DNA of 64,000 nt from an uncultured Alphaproteobacteria bacterium (lineage in GTDB: Bacteria; Pseudomonadota; Alphaproteobacteria; Thalassobaculales; Thalassobaculaceae), in contig CALMRI010000036.1 in assembly GCA_937776645.1 (NCBI GenBank), positions 1 through 64,000 of the forward strand, in the 5' to 3' direction. Positions within the stretch are counted from its first letter, which is position 1, and every line of letters starts with the position of its first letter. The position numbers and the translations under genes are program-made. The notes beneath the pieces were generated by a model, which was given only the letters and a program-made list of their open reading frames with translations, was not told where the DNA came from and searched no databases. Below are positions 8,938 to 18,477 of the stretch, piece after piece.

Positions 8938-9870
8938 TCAGTAACCCGCCTCAAGATTGACTAGGCCTTGCAGCGGGCGGCCGTCGCGGCAGCGCTGAAT
9001 ATTGTCCAGGAAGGTTGCTGCAACCGCCGGTACGTGAACTTCTGCGGCATGGTGCGGCGTCATGATAATCCGCGTATCATCCCAGAACGGATGTGCCTCC
9101 GGCAGCGGTTCAACGGTGAAGACATCCAGCGCTGCACCGGCGATTTGACCAGCGTTCAGCGCCGCCGTCAGATCCGCCTCGACCAATTGCGCGCCGCGCC
9201 CGGCGTTCAAAATATAGGAACCGCGCGGCATAAGGGCAAACAGAGCAGCGTTCATCACACCCACCGTTGCCGGGGTATTAGGCAACAGGCAGACAAGGAA
9301 ATTGGTGCTCGCCGCCATTTCTCGTAGGCCATCGGCGCCCTGGAAGGAAGGAATGCCGTCGAGCTGTTTTGCGGTTCGGCTCCAGCCCTGCACCTTCAAG
9401 CCCATGGCCTGGAGCATCCGGGCAACATGGCTACCAAGATAGCCAAGACCGAGGATGCCGACCTGTATCGCGTCGGCATCGAACGCTCGCTCCGGCGGCC
9501 ATTCCCGGCGCTGGCGCAAGGCGTCGTAATGAGCGGTCTCGCGATGCAGTCGCAGGATATTCATCGCCGCCCAATGGCTCATCGAACGAGCCATATGGGC
9601 GTCGGTCACCCGCACCAGGGGAATGCCCCGGGGCATTTGCGGGTCACTCAGCACATGATCGACACCGGCAGCCATCGACATGATCAGCTTGAGATTGGGG
9701 AATTTCGCCAGCTCGCCATGCGGCATTTTCCATACCATGGCGATATCGACATCGGCTGGATCGCCGACCTCGGGCCATTCGCGGATTTCCAGGTCAGGAT
9801 CGAGCTTGTGCAGCTCATTTATGTATCCCTCGGCTCTCTCTTGCCCAAGTTTGATGACGATGGTGGGCAT
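8938..9870 (-). CDS. Glyoxylate/hydroxypyruvate reductase A-type D-2-hydroxyacid dehydrogenase
   Basis: The 310-residue protein matches the GhrA type, which reduces glyoxylate or hydroxypyruvate with NADPH. The Rossmann motif GLGYLG is at residues 141-146, the catalytic Arg is in LNAGRGAQ and the His is in MTPHHAAEVH. The WSRT segment after the nucleotide fold is typical of NADPH-preferring members. It lies 10 bases downstream of a paralogue of the same length and both follow yejF, so they probably belong to the yej operon. This could couple imported compounds to reduction of a 2-oxoacid, but the substrate is inference. Confidence 0.9.
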   Translation of the reverse strand: MPTIVIKLGQERAEGYINELHKLDPDLEIREWPEVGDPADVDIAMVWKMPHGELAKFPNLKLIMSMAAGVDHVLSDPQMPRGIPLVRVTDAHMARSMSHWAAMNILRLHRETAHYDALRQRREWPPERAFDADAIQVGILGLGYLGSHVARMLQAMGLKVQGWSRTAKQLDGIPSFQGADGLREMAASTNFLVCLLPNTPATVGVMNAALFALMPRGSYILNAGRGAQLVEADLTAALNAGQIAGAALDVFTVEPLPEAHPFWDDTRIIMTPHHAAEVHVPAVAATFLDNIQRCRDGRPLQGLVNLEAGY

Positions 9871-9880
9871 TGGGATCTCC

Positions 9881-10813
9881 TCAATATTGCCGCTCGCGAT
9901 CGACTAGGTTGTTTGGGTCCAAACCGGCGAAGACCTTCACGATCGCATCGGTGACCTGGGCGGCAGCGCTGTCGGCGTTGGATTGCGCCGAGACATGCGG
10001 CCAGACCTGAACCTTGGGGTGCGCCCAAAAGGGGTGCTCCGGCGGCAGCGGTTCCTGATGAAACACGTCCAGCGCCGCACCAGCGATATGACCACTATCG
10101 AGGGCTGCCAACAGATCCTCGTCGACCACGTGCTGACCGCGCCCGGCATTAATCACGAACGCTCCCTTGGGCAGTGCCGCCAGGGTATCAACGTGGATGA
10201 TGCCCGCCGTATCCGGCGTTAGCGGCAGCAAACAGCACAGAATGTCAGTGCGATTGAGGAACGCCTCCAGCTGGTCCTCACCATGGAAACTCTCGACGCT
10301 GCCGATCAATTTCCGGGTTCGGCTCCACCCGGCGACATCGAAGCCGAGCGCCGCCACCTTGCTCGCGGTGTCACCACCAAGTGCACCGAGGCCGAGGACG
10401 CCAACCCGCCGCTCCGAGGTTTCCGGGGCCGGTAGCACCTTCCAGAGCCGCTGACGCTCAAGCTCCTGATATTCCAAACCTTGGCGGTGAAAGCGCAAAA
10501 TGTTCAACAGCATCCATTCGCTCATCGCCCGAGCCATCCAGGGGTCGACCAGACGCATGATCTTGGCGCCCGGCGGCAAGTCGGGGTCGAGGAATACATG
10601 GTCGACGCCCTGCCCAAGCGAGCAGATGCAGCGCAAATTGCTCATCGACACCAGGCTGCCGGGTGGTAATGCCCAGAGCAACGCGAATTCGATGTCCTTG
10701 GGATCGCCGACATCGGGCCAGACCCGGAAATCCAGATCGGGGATACGCTCTTTCAGAGCCGCTCCCCATTCAACGGGTGATTCATTCAAGGAGTGGAAAA
10801 GCACCGCCGGCAT
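9881..10813 (-). CDS. GhrA-type D-2-hydroxyacid dehydrogenase, second copy
   Basis: This is a second 310-residue member of the GhrA type, with GLGALG as nucleotide motif, WSRTRKLIGSVESFHG after it, the catalytic Arg in INAGRGQHVV and the His in VWPHVSAQSN. It aligns over its whole length with the neighbour at 8938-9870 by shared motifs (SLNESPVEW versus the neighbour's more divergent N-terminus; AGAALDVF in both). The ATG at 10813 follows GGCGGGAG; a longer frame to 10864 runs into yejF and is unlikely. It starts 34 bases after the yejF stop. The paralogues have clearly diverged, which argues for different substrates rather than a recent duplication. Confidence 0.9.
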   Translation of the reverse strand: MPAVLFHSLNESPVEWGAALKERIPDLDFRVWPDVGDPKDIEFALLWALPPGSLVSMSNLRCICSLGQGVDHVFLDPDLPPGAKIMRLVDPWMARAMSEWMLLNILRFHRQGLEYQELERQRLWKVLPAPETSERRVGVLGLGALGGDTASKVAALGFDVAGWSRTRKLIGSVESFHGEDQLEAFLNRTDILCCLLPLTPDTAGIIHVDTLAALPKGAFVINAGRGQHVVDEDLLAALDSGHIAGAALDVFHQEPLPPEHPFWAHPKVQVWPHVSAQSNADSAAAQVTDAIVKVFAGLDPNNLVDRERQY

Positions 10814-10847
10814 AAAATTTCTCCCGCCACGACAAAGGACACGACCC

Positions 10848-12515
10848 TCAGGTTCGTACCACATCGCCCTCGACGGCTTCCAGGTCGAAGGCAGCCGCCA
10901 TCAGCGCCCTGGTATATGCGTGGCGAGGCCGCTCGATGATCTCGGTGGCATCGCCCTCCTCGACCACCAAGCCGTCGCGCATGACGATAATCCGGTGCGA
11001 CATCGCCCGCACCACCTTCAAATCATGGCTGATAAACAGATAAGCGAGGCTGTGCTTGCGCTGCAGGTCACGCAGCAACTCGACTATTTGCGCCTGCACG
11101 CTCATATCCAAGGCCGAGGTGGGCTCATCCAGCACCACCAGACGCGGGCGCAGCACCATCGCCCGGGCGATCGAGATCCGCTGACGCTGACCACCGGAAA
11201 ATTCGTGCGGATAACGGTTACGCATTGCAGGGTCGAGACCAACGTCGCGTATAGCCTCGTCGATACGGTCTTCAAGTGCATCCTTACCAGACAGACCAAG
11301 GTCCCGGGGACTATGCACCCGCAACCCTTCTCCAATGATCTCGACCATCGACATGCGGGGGCTCAAGCTGCCGAAAGGGTCCTGGAAAACCACCTGCATC
11401 TCGCGCCGGAGCGCCCGTATTTTCTTAAAGCGCAGGCCTTGAATGTCCTGTCCTCGATAGACAATGTCACCGGTGCTGGATTGCAGGCGCAGCACCGCCA
11501 TACCCAAGGTGGTCTTGCCAGAGCCGCTCTCGCCCACCACCCCCACCGTCTCACCCTCGTGCACCGCGAAAGTGATCCCGTCGACCGCCTTCACATGGCC
11601 AACCGTGCGCTTCAGAATGCCGCGTTGGATCGGGAACCAGACTTTCAGCTCGCGCGCCTCAAGCACCGGGGGAGCGCCGGAAGCTATCGGATCCGGCTGA
11701 CCTTTCGGCTCCGCCGCCAGCAGCCGCTGGGTATAGGCATGAGAGGGGGCTGAGAACACCGCTTCGGCAGCGCCTTTCTCGACCATCTCCCCCGCGGTCA
11801 TCACACAGACCCGGTCCGCCATCTTGCGCACGATCCCAAGATCATGGGTGATCAGCAGCATCGCCATGCCGAAATCCCGTTGCAGATCTTTCAACAACTT
11901 CAGGATCTGCGCCTGAATGGTCACATCCAGGGCAGTTGTCGGCTCATCAGCGATCAACAGATCCGGCTCATTGGCCAGCGCCATGGCGATCATCACCCGC
12001 TGACGCTGACCGCCGGAAAGTTGGTGCGGATAGGATTGCAACCGGCTTTCGGCGTCACGGACACCAACCAGATCGAGCAGTTCCAAGGTCCGGACACGGG
12101 CCTTGGCGACGCTTAACCCCTTATGCATGGTGAGCGTTTCGTTGATCTGTTTTTCGACCACATGCAGAGGATTGAGCGACGTCATCGGCTCTTGGAATAT
12201 CATCGATACCCGGTTGCCGCGTATCGCGCGCAGCGTCGCCTCATCGGCGCCAACCAATTCCTTACCCTGGAACCGAATGCTGCTGCGCGGCGAGTGCCGG
12301 GCCACCGGATAGGGCAGCAGTTGCAGCACCGACAGCGCGGTTACAGATTTACCGGAGCCGCTTTCGCCGACCAGGGCCACGGTCTCGCCCTTCTCCAGGG
12401 TGAAGGCTGCCCCCTTGACCGCTTCGGTGACGGCGCCGCCGGCATGAAAGCTGACGTCAAGGTCACGCACTTCTAGCAGCGGGACGGTATTGGGGGCGGT
12501 CATGGGGCCAGTCAT
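10848..12515 (-). CDS. yejF: Peptide ABC transporter, fused double ATP-binding protein
   Basis: YejF energises the YejABEF oligopeptide importer from the cytoplasmic face. The 555-residue protein contains two ABC domains: Walker A GESGSGKS at 50-57 with signature LSGGQRQRV, and GESGSGKT at 328-335 with signature FSGGQRQRI. Each domain has its Walker B ([24 protein letters not shown]). The two-domain fusion is characteristic of YejF and GsiA. Its ATG overlaps the yejE stop as ATGA, which indicates translational coupling and fixes the start. Because yejE is frameshifted upstream, coupling may be impaired if the frameshift is real. Confidence 0.94.
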   Translation of the reverse strand: MTGPMTAPNTVPLLEVRDLDVSFHAGGAVTEAVKGAAFTLEKGETVALVGESGSGKSVTALSVLQLLPYPVARHSPRSSIRFQGKELVGADEATLRAIRGNRVSMIFQEPMTSLNPLHVVEKQINETLTMHKGLSVAKARVRTLELLDLVGVRDAESRLQSYPHQLSGGQRQRVMIAMALANEPDLLIADEPTTALDVTIQAQILKLLKDLQRDFGMAMLLITHDLGIVRKMADRVCVMTAGEMVEKGAAEAVFSAPSHAYTQRLLAAEPKGQPDPIASGAPPVLEARELKVWFPIQRGILKRTVGHVKAVDGITFAVHEGETVGVVGESGSGKTTLGMAVLRLQSSTGDIVYRGQDIQGLRFKKIRALRREMQVVFQDPFGSLSPRMSMVEIIGEGLRVHSPRDLGLSGKDALEDRIDEAIRDVGLDPAMRNRYPHEFSGGQRQRISIARAMVLRPRLVVLDEPTSALDMSVQAQIVELLRDLQRKHSLAYLFISHDLKVVRAMSHRIIVMRDGLVVEEGDATEIIERPRHAYTRALMAAAFDLEAVEGDVVRT

Positions 12516-13566
12516 GAGAACGTCTTCCGGGGATCAAAGGCGTCGCGCACCGCCTCACCGATGAAGATTAGCAGGCTCAACATTATCGCCAACACGAAGA
12601 ACCCGGTAAGACCGAGCCAGGGGGCTTGCAAGTTGTTCTTACCCTGGTTCAACAATCTCCCCCAGCGACGGAGAGCCCGGCGGGAGGCCAAGCCCGAGGA
12701 AATCCAGCGATGTCAGGGCTGTCACCCCTCCGGTCAAGATAAAGGGCAGCATGGTGACGGTCGCGACCATGGCGTTGGGCAGCACATGGCGAAACATGAT
12801 GGTCACATCCCCGACCCCAAGCGCCCGGGCTGCGCGGACGAAATCCAGATTGCGGGCCCGCAGAAATTCCGCCCGGACCACGCCGACCAGAGCCAGCCAA
12901 CTGAACAGCAGCAAAATGCCGAGCAAGACCCAAAATCCTGGCACCAGAATGCTCGACATGATGATCAGGATGTAAAGCTGCGGCATGCCGGCCCAGATCT
13001 CGATGAATCGCTGGAATAACAGGTCGAGCCAACCACCATAAAACCCCTGGACCGCGCCGGCGGCGACACCGACGATGCTGCTCAGGATGGTCAGGATAAG
13101 CCCGAACAAAACCGATAATCGGAACCCGTACAGAAGCCGGGCGAAAACATCCCGCGCCTGATCGTCGGTGCCGAACCAATGGCGCGCATCCGGCGCCGAG
13201 GGCGCGGTTTTGCCCAGCTCCCGGTCGATCGTGTCGTAACTGAACCGGACGATCGGCCAGGCGATCCAGCCCTGCTTTTCGATCAACTCCTGGACGAACG
13301 GGTCGGTATAGTCAGCTTCGGTCGGGAAATCGCCGCCGAAGGTCGTCTCCGGATAGGCCACCAGCGCTGGAAAATAAAATTCGCCGTCAAAGCGAACCAA
13401 ATAGGGTTTGTCATTGGCGACAACCTCGGCGAACAGGCTAACCACGAACAGAAATCAGGAAAATCCAAAGCGACCAAAAGCCGCGTCGATTCTTCTTGAA
13501 ACTCTCGATGCGACGGCGATTGAGCGGGGTGACGCGGATGCCAATCACGCGGTCAACTTTTTCCAT
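12512..13566 (-). pseudogene. yejE: Peptide ABC transporter permease, two frameshifts
   Basis: YejE is one of the two membrane permeases of the YejABEF importer. Three frames are needed to read it. The start ATG at 13566 gives RVTPLNRRRIESFKKNRRGF and a hydrophobic helix. After one extra base near 13470 the central part follows, with SLFAEVVANDKPYLVRFDGE, TDDQARDVFARLLYGFRLSV, the EAA-like loop RAARALGVGD and LGLGLPPGSPSLGE. After another extra base near 12660 the last part reads LLNQGKNNLQAPWLGLTGF and ends DAFDPRKTFS. The repaired protein is about 350 residues, normal for YejE. Both changes are explained by a single inserted base. It is either decaying or carries assembly errors. Confidence 0.85.
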
Positions 13567-13581
13567 CCTAGCTGCCACCGG

Positions 13582-14700
13582 TCAGACCTCCCGGCTTTCA
13601 AAATCGATCCGCCGATCGATCACAACATACATGATGTCGCCGAGAATGCTCATCAGCAGCCCGAGCAGCGTGAAAAAATACAGGGTTGCGAACATCACCG
13701 GATAGTCACGCCCGATCGCCGCTTCAAAGCCCAGCAACCCAAGCCCATCGAGCGAGAATATGATCTCGATAATCAACGACCCGGTGAACAGGATGCCGAT
13801 GAACGCGCTGGGGAAACCGGCGATGACGATCAGCATCGCGTTGCGAAAAACATGACCATAGAGAACCCGCGCCTCGCTTAACCCCTTGGCCTTGGCGGTG
13901 ACGACGTATTGCTTGTTGATCTCCTCCAGGAAGGAATTTTTGGTCAACATGGTAAGGCCGGCGAACCCTCCAATCACCATGGCGCCGACCGGCAGCACCA
14001 TGTGCCAAAGATAATCCAGCGTCAGATCCCACCAGCCAAAGCTTTCCCATCCCTGCGAGACCAGGCCCCGAATCGGGAAGACCTGCCAAAAACTGCCACC
14101 GGCAAATAGCACCACCAGCAGGATCGCGAACAGGAAGCCGGGAATTGCGTTACCGACGATCACCAGCCCCGACGTCCAGACGTCGAACCGGCTACCATCC
14201 CGCACCGCTTTACGAATGCCAAGCGGGATGGAGATCAGGTAGACTAGCAATGTTGTCCAGATCCCGAGGGATATCGACACCGGCATCTTCTCAAGCACTA
14301 GATCGATTACCTTGCGGTCCTTGAAATAGCTTTCGCCAAAATCGAACACGAGATAGTTACGTAGCATCAGCAGGAACCGCTCATGCAGCGGTTTATCGAA
14401 GCCGAAAGTGCGCTCGATCTCCTTGATGATCTCCGGATCAAGGCCGCGGGCACCGCGATAGCTGGACGCGGCATTGCCCGATGATTGTCTCGGAGAGGAT
14501 CCGGACTGAGCCGTCGTGGTATCGCCGCCGCCAGTGCCGCTGATCCGCGCCGTGGCGTCGATGCCAATGCCCTGGATGCGGGCAATAGTCTGCTCCACCG
14601 GGCCGCCCGGCGCGAACTGGACGACGGTGAAATTGACGAGAATGATCGCCAACAAGGTAACCGGAATGAACAGCAGCCGCTTGACGATATAGGCTAACAT
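13582..14700 (-). CDS. yejB: Peptide ABC transporter permease
   Basis: YejB is a 372-residue inner-membrane permease. It opens with a helix followed by [14 protein letters not shown], the usual first-periplasmic-loop pattern of DppB/OppB-type permeases. The long periplasmic insert that distinguishes YejB from DppB is present, here low in complexity ([20 protein letters not shown]). The EAA cytoplasmic loop reads [19 protein letters not shown]. Its stop lies 15 bases before the yejE ATG. The gene is intact, in contrast to yejE. Confidence 0.93.
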   Translation of the reverse strand: MLAYIVKRLLFIPVTLLAIILVNFTVVQFAPGGPVEQTIARIQGIGIDATARISGTGGGDTTTAQSGSSPRQSSGNAASSYRGARGLDPEIIKEIERTFGFDKPLHERFLLMLRNYLVFDFGESYFKDRKVIDLVLEKMPVSISLGIWTTLLVYLISIPLGIRKAVRDGSRFDVWTSGLVIVGNAIPGFLFAILLVVLFAGGSFWQVFPIRGLVSQGWESFGWWDLTLDYLWHMVLPVGAMVIGGFAGLTMLTKNSFLEEINKQYVVTAKAKGLSEARVLYGHVFRNAMLIVIAGFPSAFIGILFTGSLIIEIIFSLDGLGLLGFEAAIGRDYPVMFATLYFFTLLGLLMSILGDIMYVVIDRRIDFESREV

Positions 14701-14845
14701 TCAGCCCCCTCCATGGCGTCCGGTCGGCTGAGGCCACGGGTGTCCCGGAAACCCTGACCGTTATCCTGGTAACCCATGCGTGACGGCACTGACAAGCGGA
14801 GTTGGGTACCGCCGGTTACAAAAATACAATCCCGCCATCGCACGC

Positions 14846-16717
14846 CTATTTACCGCCCGATTTGCGCCAGGCCTCCAGCGCCGCTTGTTTCTCGGGATCG
14901 ATCCACCAGGTCGTCGGATAGCCGTCGGAGTATCGCGCCGCCACCTTGGGGCGGCCGAACTTGTTCCAATAGATCAGCCGAGAGGCCCGGAGATGAAAAT
15001 GCGGGATCAGGTAATGCCCCCAGAGCAAAACTCGGTCCAAGGCCCGAGTTCGGGCGACCAGACTGGCGCGGCCCGGCGCCTGGATCATCAGATCAACCAA
15101 CGCGTCGACGACCGGGTCCTTGATGCCAATTTGGTTGCGGCTCCCGGGGGTATCGGCCTTGGAGGAGTGCCAGAAGTCGCGCTGTTCGTTGCCGGGCGAC
15201 AAGGATTGGCCGATGCCGCCGATGATCATGTCGAAGTCAAAACTGTTGGTGCGGTTCTGGTATTGTGCCACATCGACGCTTCGGATCGACATCGCGATCC
15301 CCAGCCGCTTCAGGTTCTGTTGCAGCGGCAGGGCGAGCTTTTCCATCGAGGGTTGGACAAGCAACAATTCAAAAGCCAGCGCCTCTCCCTGCTCATTCAC
15401 CAGCTTGCCGTCCTTGACCCGCCACCCGGCCACCCGCAGCAATTTCAAGGCCGCGCGTAGATTGCCCCGGATATTGCCGGTGCCATCGGTCTTCGGCGCT
15501 TGATAGATCGTGGTAAAAACCTGCGCCGGGATCTTGCCGCGAAACTGTTCAAGGATTTCGAGTTCCTCACCCTTCGGCAGGCCACGCTCCGACGACAATT
15601 CGGAGTTCGAAAAGTAGCTGTTAGTACGCGTATAGGCGCCGTACATGATAGTTTTATTGGCCCATTCGAAATCCCAGGCATGGGCGATCGCCTGACGCAC
15701 CCTTGGGTCACTAAAATAGGCGCGCCGGGTATTGAAGATAAAGCCCTGCATGCCGGTTGGCCGCTCATGCGGGATCAGTGCCTTGACCACATGCCCCGCC
15801 GACAGGGCTGGAAAATCAAACGATGTGGCCCAGCGCTTGGCCGAATTTTCCCCTCGCAGATCAAAAGCCCCGCTCTTGAATGCCTCGGTTGCCACTTGGC
15901 GATCCCGATAATATTCGTAGCGGATCTCATCGATATTCGACTGCCCCTTGTTCACCGGCAGGTCCGCGCCCCAATAGTCCTTTACCCGCTCATAAGTGAT
16001 CGAGCGGCCCGCCTCGAAGGCCTTGATCCGGTAGGCGCCGCTGCCCAAGGGCGGCTCAAGGATGGTTTTGGTGAAATCCCGGCCTTGCCAATAATGCTTG
16101 GGAAGAATACTCATCTGCCCCAAAATCATCGGCAACTCGCGATTGGCGCTACCGGGAAACCTGAAAGTCACCTGGTGCTCGGCGGTTTTCTCAACACTTT
16201 TTACATCACCGTAATAGGCCCGAAAAAACGGATGGCCCTTCTCGATTAAGGTGTTGAAGGTCCAGATCACATCCTCGGGGGTGATTTTTACCCCGTCGTG
16301 CCAGCGCGCCTTTGGATTGAGATTAAAGGCGACCCACGAGCGATCATCCGGCACCACCACGCTCTCGGCGATCAGCGCGTAATTGGTGAACGCCTCATCC
16401 GAGGAACCGGTCATCAGGCTGTTGTAAATCAATCCCAGGCCCGCAGCGCCGACCCCCTTTAATATGTAGGAATTGAAGCTGTCATAAGTGCCGGTCGCCT
16501 CGTTGACGACCACCCCACCCTTGGGGGCATCCGGATTAACGTAATCGAAATGGGTGAAGTCCGGGCCGTATTTCGGCGCGCCGTGCATGGCTATCGCATG
16601 GGCCCGTTGGGGTGCCGCGGCATTGGCCGGGAGTGGCGGCAGGGTCGCGGTGATCAACAGCAAGACGGGCAGAAACGTGGGGAGAAGGGCCAGCAAACTA
16701 CATCGAGATACGGCCAT
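14846..16717 (-). CDS. yejA: Peptide ABC transporter, periplasmic substrate-binding protein
   Basis: This is a 623-residue extracytoplasmic solute-binding protein of family 5 and the first gene of the yej operon. A signal peptide is evident, with a hydrophobic core followed by PLPANAAA; cleavage is expected near residue 34. The mature start HAIAMHGAPKYGPDFTHFDY is typical of YejA. Later family 5 features include ARWHDGVKITPEDVIWTFNT. E. coli YejABEF imports microcin C and oligopeptides. Length and order (A-B-E-F) agree with the enterobacterial operon. A 145-base gap separates it from yejB. Confidence 0.93.
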   Translation of the reverse strand: MAVSRCSLLALLPTFLPVLLLITATLPPLPANAAAPQRAHAIAMHGAPKYGPDFTHFDYVNPDAPKGGVVVNEATGTYDSFNSYILKGVGAAGLGLIYNSLMTGSSDEAFTNYALIAESVVVPDDRSWVAFNLNPKARWHDGVKITPEDVIWTFNTLIEKGHPFFRAYYGDVKSVEKTAEHQVTFRFPGSANRELPMILGQMSILPKHYWQGRDFTKTILEPPLGSGAYRIKAFEAGRSITYERVKDYWGADLPVNKGQSNIDEIRYEYYRDRQVATEAFKSGAFDLRGENSAKRWATSFDFPALSAGHVVKALIPHERPTGMQGFIFNTRRAYFSDPRVRQAIAHAWDFEWANKTIMYGAYTRTNSYFSNSELSSERGLPKGEELEILEQFRGKIPAQVFTTIYQAPKTDGTGNIRGNLRAALKLLRVAGWRVKDGKLVNEQGEALAFELLLVQPSMEKLALPLQQNLKRLGIAMSIRSVDVAQYQNRTNSFDFDMIIGGIGQSLSPGNEQRDFWHSSKADTPGSRNQIGIKDPVVDALVDLMIQAPGRASLVARTRALDRVLLWGHYLIPHFHLRASRLIYWNKFGRPKVAARYSDGYPTTWWIDPEKQAALEAWRKSGGK

Positions 16718-16846
16718 GATCTGCTGCTCTCCCCGGCGGTTCGCGCGTCTATCGGATCTTGATATCAGATTGCAAGGACCAGATTAGGAAGAAATACGGC
16801 AATTTAATGGTCATCGCCAAACCCTGACCGCCTGGGCCTGGTTCGT

Positions 16847-17638
16847 TCAGGTCTGGTTCAGCAGCCGGATCACTTCAGCATGCAGTTTGGGGTCGCCGGC
16901 GGCAACGATGCGATCGGTGGTCTCGATGCCCAGGGGCTCGCCTTGCCAACCGGTAACCATACCGCCGGCCGCCTGAACCATGGCGGTTGGAGCGAGGTAA
17001 TCGTAATCCGACAATTGAGCCTCGATCACCAGATCGATCGACCCAAGAGCCAACATGCCGTGCAGATAACAATCGCCGCCGTAGATCGGCAGCTTGATGC
17101 GATCGTGGACCCGAGCGATATGCTCCATATCGTCGTCCGTGAACATCAACGGGCTGCTAGAACCGCAGGTTGCCTCGGAAAGCTGCCGGCCGGTGCGGGT
17201 CTTGACCAGTTTTCCCTTGAGCGTCGTCGCCAGACCCTCGCCGCCGATCCAGCGCTCTCCTGTCGCCGGGATATCAACGATCCCCAGCACCGGCGCGCCA
17301 TTGCGCAGCAGTGCGACCAGGGTTCCAAACAAGGGGGAGCCGCTAATGAAGGCCTTGGTGCCGTCGACCGGGTCCAGGGACCAGATGTACTCGGCATCCA
17401 TACGCACGCGGCCATATTCCTCGCCGGCGATCCCATGGTCGGGATAGCGTGCCTCGATCAACGCGCGAATACGGGCCTCAGCCTCGCGGTCGGCGACCGT
17501 CACCGGGCTTTCGTCGGCCTTGTCGAAGACCTCGAGATCCTGGCGCCAATGGCCAAGGATGATTTTACCGCTCGCATCCACCAGAGATTCTGCGAAAGCC
17601 GCAAACTCAGCGATTGTTTCGGTCACGATGGAAAGCAT
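16847..17638 (-). CDS. hisN: Inositol monophosphatase family, probable histidinol-phosphatase
   Basis: This is a 263-residue Mg-dependent phosphatase. The metal-binding motifs are GEEYGR (Glu-Glu), WSLDPVDGTKAFISG at about residue 90, and YDYLAPTAMVQAAGG near the C-terminus. The SGSPLFGTLVALL variant of the loop is characteristic of the alphaproteobacterial HisN group, which dephosphorylates histidinol phosphate. Inositol phosphatase or CysQ activity is the alternative. It follows the cytochrome c gene by 28 bases and is probably cotranscribed. The naming as hisN is inference from motif variants. Confidence 0.85.
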   Translation of the reverse strand: MLSIVTETIAEFAAFAESLVDASGKIILGHWRQDLEVFDKADESPVTVADREAEARIRALIEARYPDHGIAGEEYGRVRMDAEYIWSLDPVDGTKAFISGSPLFGTLVALLRNGAPVLGIVDIPATGERWIGGEGLATTLKGKLVKTRTGRQLSEATCGSSSPLMFTDDDMEHIARVHDRIKLPIYGGDCYLHGMLALGSIDLVIEAQLSDYDYLAPTAMVQAAGGMVTGWQGEPLGIETTDRIVAAGDPKLHAEVIRLLNQT

Positions 17639-17666
17639 TCAGGTCGCGGGTCGCCGCGATCCCGCA

Positions 17667-18242
17667 TCACCCGCCGGACGCTTCCTTAGCGATCTCATCG
17701 ACTGTCGGCAAGGTCGCCGGACTGTCTGCCAAGCTGCGCAGATAAGCGATCACCGCCGCCCGATCGCCCACCTTTTTGAAACCCGCGAAATTCATCTTGG
17801 TACCGGGAATGAACGCCTTCGGCTTGGTCAGGAAACTATTCAGCGAGGCGTAGTCCCAATTACCGCCAACGCCGGCGAGCGCCGCCGAATAGCTGAACCC
17901 ATCCTTGCCTCCCTTGCCGGCGTTCACCACGCCATAAAGGTTCGGGCCGACCTTATTCTTGCCACCCTTGTCACCGGTGTGACAGGCCGCGCATTTCTTG
18001 AAGGTCTTCTGCCCCTTGGCTACGTCCGCCGTCGCCAGCAGCGCCAGAATCGGTTCCATGCTCGGGCCTTCCTGGGCCGGGCCGGCCATCGCGCTGCCAA
18101 CAGCGCTGGTGTCGACCACATAGGCATTCTGCTCAAGATGTCCTGGATCTACCAGAACGCCGGCGACCTTGCCCGCCACCATCGCCAGCAACCCAGCACA
18201 AAGGATACCTGCGGCGATTTTATTCAGCTCCAGCGATGCCAT
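17667..18242 (-). CDS. Membrane-anchored class I cytochrome c
   Basis: This 191-residue electron carrier has an uncleaved N-terminal anchor (about residues 9-31) and a periplasmic haem domain. The haem site is C84-A-A-C87-H88 (FKKCAACHTGDKGG), and the axial Met is Met150 in FIPGTKMNF. The fold is of the mitochondrial/cytochrome c2 kind (GPNLYGVVN, FSYSAAL, YLRSL). It resembles CycM, which links the bc1 complex to the terminal oxidase in alphaproteobacteria. The C-terminus has a short extension. The start at 18242 is chosen over an upstream frame to 18263 because the anchor begins there. It is divergent from kdsB. Confidence 0.93.
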   Translation of the reverse strand: MASLELNKIAAGILCAGLLAMVAGKVAGVLVDPGHLEQNAYVVDTSAVGSAMAGPAQEGPSMEPILALLATADVAKGQKTFKKCAACHTGDKGGKNKVGPNLYGVVNAGKGGKDGFSYSAALAGVGGNWDYASLNSFLTKPKAFIPGTKMNFAGFKKVGDRAAVIAYLRSLADSPATLPTVDEIAKEASGG

Positions 18243-18477
18243 GCCCGTCCTCGTCCGTCTCAATTCATGCGTCGCCCCAGCCTCAGAGCACTCTTTAATC
18301 TACAGTTTCCGGACGCACCTGTCCATCGGACCTAGCCCCTAGAAATTCATGAACAGTGTTAACGCCCCCGAACGGCTATTGACAGTTCCGACGCAGCCTC
18401 TTGACAGCCCCGATCGCGCGGCATATCGCCGCAATCACCGGAGACACTTCCCCGGCAACAGCAAAGCGAGTTGTCAG
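18243..18477. promoter_or_regulatory. Divergent promoter region, cytochrome c / kdsB
   Basis: This 235-base gap lies between divergent cytochrome c and kdsB genes. An in-frame extension of kdsB back to 18349 exists but has no family similarity. No operator or terminator stood out by eye. The promoter assignment is inferred from orientation. Confidence 0.3.

Noticed and set aside
10500-11753. Long plus-strand open frame of 417 codons
   Set aside because: It is antisense to yejF, has no family resemblance, and its composition matches a shadow of the real coding strand.
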